DNA from: Isosphaeraceae bacterium
GTDB lineage: Bacteria; Planctomycetota; Planctomycetia; Isosphaerales; Isosphaeraceae
Assembly: GCA_025356475.1 (NCBI GenBank)
Contig: JANXSX010000122.1
Coordinates: 1-64,000 of the forward strand
Length of the DNA stretch: 64,000 bases
Direction: 5' to 3'
Under the pieces are notes generated by a model. That model was not told the DNA's origin. It worked only from the letters and a program-made list of their open reading frames with translations, and did not search any database. A program made the translations under genes and the position numbers. Positions 58,760-64,000 of the stretch are shown one piece after another. How positions within the stretch are numbered: the stretch's first letter is position 1; every line of letters starts with the position of its first letter.

Positions 58760-61012
58760 TCAGAACTTGTGGAAAAGCTTACCAAGCACTGGGTGCTTAT
58801 GGCTGCAAGGGTCGCAGGGGAGTGTGGCCACAACAGGGATACCCTGGGGGGTAGCCAACACGCTCTGAGCCGAGGGGGAAACGGGGTCGGCTATGAACAC
58901 GGGCACCTTAACGCAGACTTCCACGGGAACTTGACGGCAAACCGTCCTGGGCTCGCAGATTGTCTTGCATTCCATCACCTTCTTGGTCACGCAGACCGGC
59001 ACGCAGATCGTACTCGTCACCGGGATCTGCTTGCAGACGGTGAAAGGAACTTTCTTGGTGCATTGGATCGTTTCCATCGAGCAAGTGGTTACAGGAACGC
59101 ACTTGACCCGCTGCTCGCATACCGTTTCGCAGATGGTTTCAGGGACCCGCTTGACGCAAGTCTCGGAGACCATCCGGCAGGTTGTCACTGGAACCTGTCG
59201 GTAGCAGGTTTCCGTCACCGTCCGGCAGGTGGTGATGGGAACTTGCTTGACGACCGCGTCGGTGACGTACCGGCAAGTCGTCACGGGAACTCGCTTCACG
59301 CAGGTGGTCGGGACCATCTTGGTGACGGTGCAGGGGACCTGCTTGACGTGGGTTTCCTTGATCAACTTGGTGATGGTGACCGGCACCTGGCGAAGCTCGG
59401 TGGAAGCAACCATCTGGGTGGTCGTGTAGGGCTCTGTCCGGCAAGCGGTCTTGCTAACCATCTCGGTCACGCAGACCGGGACGCAGCGGGTGAAGGTCCG
59501 GGGCTCCATGACGCAATAGGTGTAGGGAACAGTCTTGGTGGCTGTTTCCTGAACCATGCGCCGGGTGGTCACGGGCACCTGCTTGACGACTTCCGAGGAG
59601 ACCAGCTCACAGATCGTCTGGGGCACTTCCTTGGTCATGACTTCGTTGACGTAACGAGTCGTCGTGACCGGGATCTGCTTGACGATTTCCTCGGAAACCA
59701 TGGTGCAGGTCGTGACGGGCACCTGCTTGGTCGTGGTCACCGGGATCTGCTTACAGATGGTGATCGGAATCACCTTCTTGACTGTTTGCCGTTCGTACAC
59801 GACCACAGAGACGTTCTCGGTCACCGTGCGAGGGACCCACGTCTTCTTGGCAGTATAAGTGCCTGGGCACTGGACCCACTGACCGTTGACGCAGACGACC
59901 TTGCCTGGAATGTACACCTGTTCGCAAACGAATTCACCGCACTCTTTGACAATTTGCTTGACTTCAGTGCGAGGAACGCACACGGTCTCGCAAACTTCGC
60001 GGCTGGCGGTTTCGGTCACGTTTTGGTAGCTGGTCTCGCAAACCGTCCGGTAGCTCGTGGTTTGCACGGGCTTGCAGACGGTGTAGCGACATTCCTTGAT
60101 CGAGGTCTCTGTGACTGGGCGGCAGACCGTGTACGAGCACGTCTTCATCACCGTCCGTTTGACCGGAGTCTGGACGGTGTAACGCTGCTCGGTCATGGTT
60201 GTCTCGCAGACGGGTCGGCAGACCGTGTAGGCGACCTGCTTATACCCGCACTGCTTGACGGGCACGTTTTGCGTGTAGGACTGGGGCTGCATCACTGTCT
60301 TCTGGACTGGCACCTGTACGGTGTAAGGAACCGAACGGTACGCAGTGACTTGAACAGGCTTGCAAACCTTGTACGCACACGTCTTGTAAGAGGTTTCCTG
60401 GACGGGCCGACAGACAGTATAGGGGACGCTCTTGCTGAACGTCTCCTGGACCGGCTTACAAACCGTGTAGTAGTGATCCTTATATGAGACCTCACGCACA
60501 GGACGTGTGACGTTATAAGTCACGGTCTTGAGCGAGGTTTCCTTGACGGCCCGCTGCACGGTGTAGGGACGCGATTCGATATGCGTCTCTTTGACCGGCT
60601 TCTGTACCGTATACGTGACATCCTTGTAGATCGTACGTGAGACGGGACGCTGCACGGTATAGGTCTGCTGCTGCATCACTGTGTTGTAGACAGGACGCTG
60701 GACCGTGTAGGCCTCATCGCGGTAGGCGACCTCTTGGACCGTCTTGAACGACTGGACCGTTCGGGGCTGGAGCACCGTCTCGGTCACGTCGCGTTCGACG
60801 TTGATCTGCTTGGTTTCATAGACAGTCTCAGACACCGTTCTGAGGACTGTCTGTCTTTGGATCTGATATTCAACACGCCCCCCGCACTCCGCAGGGGCCG
60901 GGCAACAACGAGACGAGGCTCCACCAGCGTAGCTGGCCGCCTCCGCCGGGCGACCGCCGCCAAACGCCCCAACAAACAGGGACGCCAGTGCGATCGACAG
61001 TAGGTTACGCAT
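58760..61012 (-). CDS. Cysteine-rich YTV-repeat surface protein
   Basis: 750 residues. After a Sec signal (first 25 residues) and a short cysteine-containing stretch, the protein is almost entirely a 16-residue repeat. The first block (about 100-325) has units of the type Y-T-V-C-R-P-V-Q-E-T-S-Y-K; after a linker with V-P-G-K-V-V-C-V-N-G-Q-W-V-Q-C-P-G (about 365-395) the second block (about 420-710) has units of the type K-Q-V-P-V-T-T-C-R-M-V-S-E-T-C-V. Cysteines recur at fixed positions, so many disulphides or a beta-solenoid are likely. This is the YTV family of planctomycetes, linked to the proteinaceous cell envelope. It is monocistronic. The 48-bp DNA repeat makes it prone to length change. 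Confidence 0.88.
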   Translation of the reverse strand: MRNLLSIALASLFVGAFGGGRPAEAASYAGGASSRCCPAPAECGGRVEYQIQRQTVLRTVSETVYETKQINVERDVTETVLQPRTVQSFKTVQEVAYRDEAYTVQRPVYNTVMQQQTYTVQRPVSRTIYKDVTYTVQKPVKETHIESRPYTVQRAVKETSLKTVTYNVTRPVREVSYKDHYYTVCKPVQETFSKSVPYTVCRPVQETSYKTCAYKVCKPVQVTAYRSVPYTVQVPVQKTVMQPQSYTQNVPVKQCGYKQVAYTVCRPVCETTMTEQRYTVQTPVKRTVMKTCSYTVCRPVTETSIKECRYTVCKPVQTTSYRTVCETSYQNVTETASREVCETVCVPRTEVKQIVKECGEFVCEQVYIPGKVVCVNGQWVQCPGTYTAKKTWVPRTVTENVSVVVYERQTVKKVIPITICKQIPVTTTKQVPVTTCTMVSEEIVKQIPVTTTRYVNEVMTKEVPQTICELVSSEVVKQVPVTTRRMVQETATKTVPYTYCVMEPRTFTRCVPVCVTEMVSKTACRTEPYTTTQMVASTELRQVPVTITKLIKETHVKQVPCTVTKMVPTTCVKRVPVTTCRYVTDAVVKQVPITTCRTVTETCYRQVPVTTCRMVSETCVKRVPETICETVCEQRVKCVPVTTCSMETIQCTKKVPFTVCKQIPVTSTICVPVCVTKKVMECKTICEPRTVCRQVPVEVCVKVPVFIADPVSPSAQSVLATPQGIPVVATLPCDPCSHKHPVLGKLFHKF

Positions 61013-61405
61013 CGTCAGACGCTCCTCGACAACATCCCGACTTTCACTGGGCTTTCAGCCATGCCGACCTCGAGCCTCCGGCTCTGTCTGGCATGCCGCT
61101 TAACTCACGAAGACCATCGACCTGTTACTCCTCTTGGCTTCAGCATCTTTCTCCAGATTTCCCAAGATCCCGAGAGTGCCCTAACGCACACTTTGCCTAG
61201 TTGTTACGTGCGTTACCTACGGCCCCTGGATTATCGTCAAATCAGGAGTGGCTTTCGGGATCGGCGCGATATGATTGCATGGAAAAGTCCACTTGATTCG
61301 GAGGGTCGCGGCTTTGCTCGCCCCGAGGCGAGGACCGGTGACTTGCAGGAGGGGAGGTCGGCGGCTAGCCTTTGAGGACGCGTGACTTCCATGTGAGGAG
61401 ACGGA
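61013..61405. other. Intergenic region between the YTV and SDR genes
   Basis: About 390 bases carrying the divergent promoters. I see no gene, RNA or strong repeat; the short open frames here lack ribosome-binding sites. Confidence 0.6.
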
Positions 61406-61411
61406 TTGACG

Positions 61412-62182
61412 ATGGGTGTTCTGGATCGATTTCGGCTGGATGGTCGGGTCGCCCTGGTGACAGGTGGGGCCCGTGGACTTGGTCAGGTCTTCGCCGATGC
61501 GCTGGCGTCGGCAGGGGCGTCGGTGGTTCTGACCGCTCGCGAGCTCGAACCAGCTCGGCTTGCGGCGGAACGGCTCCATAGGCGGGAAGGGGTTCCCACC
61601 CTGGGTGTTGCCGTCGACGTGACCAAGAGTGGAGAAGTGGATACCCTGGTCGCCAAGACCCTCGACACGTTCGGAAGGCTCGACATCCTGGTCAACAATG
61701 CGGGTATCAATATTCGGGGGCCGATCGATGGCTTAAAGGAAACCGATTTCGACGAGGTGATCGCTACGAACCTCAAGGGCCCCTGGCTGGTCTGTCGTGC
61801 GGTCGCGGAACCTATGAAACGGCAAAAGTGGGGTCGGGTGATCAACGTGTCCAGCATGTTGGGCGAAGTGGCACTCGCCGAGCGAACTCCCTATTGCGCG
61901 AGCAAGGGGGGACTCACACTGATGACCCAGTCGCTCGCACTCGAATGGGCTCAGACCGGGATCAACGTCAATGCCCTCTGTCCCGGCTTCTTCGCAACCG
62001 AGATCAATAAGGTCTTGTTAGAAAATCCTGTCACCCGAGCCGCGTTCGTCGCCAAAGTGCCGATGGGTCGGTGGGGCGAGCCTGAGGAGCTGGGGCCAAC
62101 CATCGTTTTCCTCGCGTCCGAGGCGTCGAGCTATATGACCGGGGCGACCCTCATATTCGACGGCGGATACACTGCTCAATAA
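61412..62182 (+). CDS. SDR-family oxidoreductase
   Basis: 256 residues of a classical short-chain dehydrogenase: T-G-G-A-R-G-L-G-Q near 17, N-N-A-G near 93, S-S with Y-C-A-S-K (catalytic tyrosine and lysine near 158-162), and P-G-F-F-A-T near 190. The closing F-D-G-G-Y-T matches gluconate 5-dehydrogenase or 3-oxoacyl reductase relatives; substrate uncertain. ATG 61412 fits the family start; a TTG at 61406 lies closer to GAGGAG. The stop TAA overlaps the argJ ATG by one base (TAATG), so argJ is translated downstream of it. Confidence 0.88.
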   Translation: MGVLDRFRLDGRVALVTGGARGLGQVFADALASAGASVVLTARELEPARLAAERLHRREGVPTLGVAVDVTKSGEVDTLVAKTLDTFGRLDILVNNAGINIRGPIDGLKETDFDEVIATNLKGPWLVCRAVAEPMKRQKWGRVINVSSMLGEVALAERTPYCASKGGLTLMTQSLALEWAQTGINVNALCPGFFATEINKVLLENPVTRAAFVAKVPMGRWGEPEELGPTIVFLASEASSYMTGATLIFDGGYTAQ

Positions 62183-63432
62183 TGCCCAAGCCTAGAATGA
62201 CCCTCGACCCTTCAACCCCATTTAGGTTGTCTGATATGTCCGATGCCCCAAGCATTCCTCAAGGGTTCCGGATGGGTGCCGTGAAGGCGGGGATTAAGCC
62301 CTCGGGGGGGCTTGACCTGGCCATCCTTCTGAGCGATCGGCCCTGCACGACTGCGGGGACATTCACGCTCAATCGTGTCGCCGCCGCTCCGGTCCAGTGG
62401 GACCGCAGGCTCGTTCCGTCAAGTTCGATCCGCGCAGTTGTGATCAATGCGGGGAATGCCAACGCCGCAACCGGTGCAGAAGGCCTGGCGAACGTCAAGC
62501 GAACCGCCGAGTTGGCCGCATCACTCTTCGGGTGTGAGGCCAAGGATATCCTGGTTGCCTCGACTGGTGTTATTGGTCATCAGTTGCCGATGCCGAAGCT
62601 GGAATCAGGGCTCCACGCTGTGGTCCCGACCTTGGGATCGACCCCAGAGTTGCTCGACCTAGCCTCGCGTGCAATCCTCACAACCGACACCGTCCCCAAG
62701 GTCGTCTCGCGAGTGATGGAGTTAAGCGGGCGAACGATCCAACTTCTCGGAATGGCCAAGGGGGCAGCAATGATCGGCCCTCGAATGGCAACAATGTTGG
62801 GATTCTTCATCACTGACGCCCATGTGGGGTCAGACGATCTCCAGACCCTTCTGTCACATGCTGTTGAGCATTCGTTCAACTGCATCTCTGTCGAAGGGCA
62901 CGCCAGCACCAATGATACCGTCCTACTGCTTGCGAATGGCGCGGCGGGGGGCGATCAGTTGGTGGGGGCCGATCTTGAGTCATTTGCTTCTGAGGTCAAG
63001 TCGGCCTGTGTCGAACTCGCCAGAATGATCCCCGCCGATGGCGAAGGGGCGACGCACCTGATCACGATCGATGTCGAAGGGTGTGCGAGCCGGAGAGAAG
63101 CCCGTGATCTTGCGCGGGCGGTGGCTGATAGCCCCCTGGTCAAGACTGCGATCCACGGGGCCGATCCCAATTGGGGGCGCATTGTCTCGGCAGCCGGATA
63201 TGCGGGCGTCCCGTTCGAGGAGAACGAGGTCTCGCTATGGCTAAACGGCGTTGCTCTTTACCGGAGAGGAACCCCGCTCGCATTTGATTCGGCACGAGTG
63301 TCAAATTCGATCCGGATGAACCGAGAGACAACGATCAACCTCGTCTTCGAACGAGGTGACGCCTCGATTCGCTTCTGGACCTGCGACCTCACCGCCGAAT
63401 ATATCCGGCTCAACGCCGACTACACGACTTGA
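62182..63432 (+). CDS. argJ: Bifunctional ornithine acetyltransferase / N-acetylglutamate synthase
   Basis: 416 residues. The self-cleavage site is in R-M-A-T-M-L-G-F, where the threonine becomes the N-terminal nucleophile of the beta chain; the N-terminal half has T-L-N-R-V-A-A-A-P-V and I-N-A-G-N-A-N-A-A-T-G, the C-terminal half G-A-D-P-N-W-G-R-I. It recycles the acetyl group between ornithine and glutamate in arginine synthesis and pairs functionally with argB, argD and argF at 51.5-54.8 kb. The ATG overlaps the SDR stop (TAATG); a later in-frame ATG at 62236 would shorten it by 18 residues. Confidence 0.94.
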   Translation: MPKPRMTLDPSTPFRLSDMSDAPSIPQGFRMGAVKAGIKPSGGLDLAILLSDRPCTTAGTFTLNRVAAAPVQWDRRLVPSSSIRAVVINAGNANAATGAEGLANVKRTAELAASLFGCEAKDILVASTGVIGHQLPMPKLESGLHAVVPTLGSTPELLDLASRAILTTDTVPKVVSRVMELSGRTIQLLGMAKGAAMIGPRMATMLGFFITDAHVGSDDLQTLLSHAVEHSFNCISVEGHASTNDTVLLLANGAAGGDQLVGADLESFASEVKSACVELARMIPADGEGATHLITIDVEGCASRREARDLARAVADSPLVKTAIHGADPNWGRIVSAAGYAGVPFEENEVSLWLNGVALYRRGTPLAFDSARVSNSIRMNRETTINLVFERGDASIRFWTCDLTAEYIRLNADYTT

Positions 63433-63461
63433 GCTCCGAGATCGCCCAGCCCACCCACTGC

Positions 63462-63971
63462 TCAGGCTTCTGGTTTATTACGGAGGTTCAAAGCCAGAGG
63501 ACGCAGCACCGCGAGCATGGTATTGATGTGGGCGAGCTTGGGCCCGAACTTGTCGACAAAGTCGCTCAGGGCGAAATCGCCATCGACCAGGTTTTCGTGG
63601 TTGTCGTCCACGTATTCGGACATGTCACGCATCAGGCCAGAATGGACCTGTTCGAGCTTAGCGAGGGCTTCCTTGCAGTTGTCAATCACCCCGTCGTGAC
63701 TGTTCTGCCAGCGCTCCAGGTCGGAGATCTGCCGAGCCCGTTGGTCGCGGGCGACCTGGGTGTTCTCGCGGGTTAGCTCCAGGATCTGACGCTCTTGTTC
63801 GAGCGACTGCCGCTGCAATTCCAAAGTCTGTGACTGAAGGTTGATCAGGATATGGAGCAACGCAACCGGGTCGTTACCCTGGGGAGTCCCCGGAGCGGGT
63901 GAGGAACCGCTCTGTGAGGCTTCGACACGATAGGTCCACATTGGTGACGGCGTGTTCTCTCGTGTCGACAC
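63462..63971 (-). CDS. Coiled-coil protein of unknown function
   Basis: 169 residues with a glutamine/glutamate/arginine-rich coiled coil (L-Q-R-Q-S-L-E-Q-E-R-Q-I-L-E-L-T-R-E, about 55-95) and an acidic C-terminal half. No signal or membrane segment. GTG 63971 has GGGAGG five bases upstream; a TTG at 63989 is in frame. It is convergent with argJ. I know of no function for it. Confidence 0.65.
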   Translation of the reverse strand: MSTRENTPSPMWTYRVEASQSGSSPAPGTPQGNDPVALLHILINLQSQTLELQRQSLEQERQILELTRENTQVARDQRARQISDLERWQNSHDGVIDNCKEALAKLEQVHSGLMRDMSEYVDDNHENLVDGDFALSDFVDKFGPKLAHINTMLAVLRPLALNLRNKPEA

Positions 63972-64000
63972 CCCGACCTCCCTTAACAACGATGGTCTAT

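Noticed and set aside
58769-60487. 572-codon antisense frame across the YTV gene
   Set aside because: Produced by the 48-bp repeat, which keeps one antisense frame free of stops; the product is a low-complexity D/G/L/H/R repeat without start signals.

Overview
The window reads as the chromosome of a planctomycete, most likely an Isosphaeraceae relative. The markers are lineage-typical: PSCyt1/DUF1549 and DUF1501 proteins, a YTV-repeat cysteine-rich protein, an L-E-x-R-x-L-L-S N-terminal motif on a secreted beta-propeller, a PEP-CTERM esterase, and many small operons with leaderless-looking or TTG/GTG starts. All identifications are by reading motifs; no database search was possible.

Layout. 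1-3.7 kb (minus strand): a c-type cytochrome/DUF1549 gene broken by a GGGA slippage frameshift, its upstream GntR regulator with a readable promoter and operator, and a GyrI-like protein. 4.3-11.3 kb: a translationally coupled light-sensing operon (heme oxygenase, bacteriophytochrome kinase, single-domain response regulator, large hybrid PAS kinase) with visibly higher G+C than its surroundings. 11.3-18 kb: accessory, scarred DNA. It holds two copies of a MITE-like element with long terminal inverted repeats (one supplies the stop codon of the hybrid kinase), a 190-bp repeat, an antitoxin whose ParE toxin is killed by a stop codon, a 3' tRNA fragment with terminator, a methyltransferase relic, an intact helicase plus DUF2290 pair (the best candidate for an undescribed defence-type module) and a HEPN-like gene split by an amber codon.

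18-24 kb: secreted catalase divergent from OxyR with readable OxyR boxes, a small coiled-coil protein, an EamA transporter and a two-PDZ HtrA protease. 24-30.5 kb: a DUF1549-DUF1501-WD40 operon, a second decayed toxin-antitoxin pair, and another DUF1501 gene. 30.5-41 kb: ribF, a Gfo/Idh-like membrane-anchored protein with DedA, a LarA-like protein with a HAD phosphatase, then secreted proteins. 41-51 kb (minus strand): YfhO and a second large membrane protein behind a B12-binding radical SAM protein, then B12-dependent methionine synthase.

51.5-64 kb: argB-argD-argF run, tandem paralogous small secreted proteins with a C-F-x-C-D motif, RNase PH, a secreted unknown, RdgB, the 750-residue YTV repeat protein, an SDR-argJ pair and a coiled-coil protein cut close to the window end. 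Arginine synthesis is thus represented by argB, argD, argF and argJ within 12 kb.
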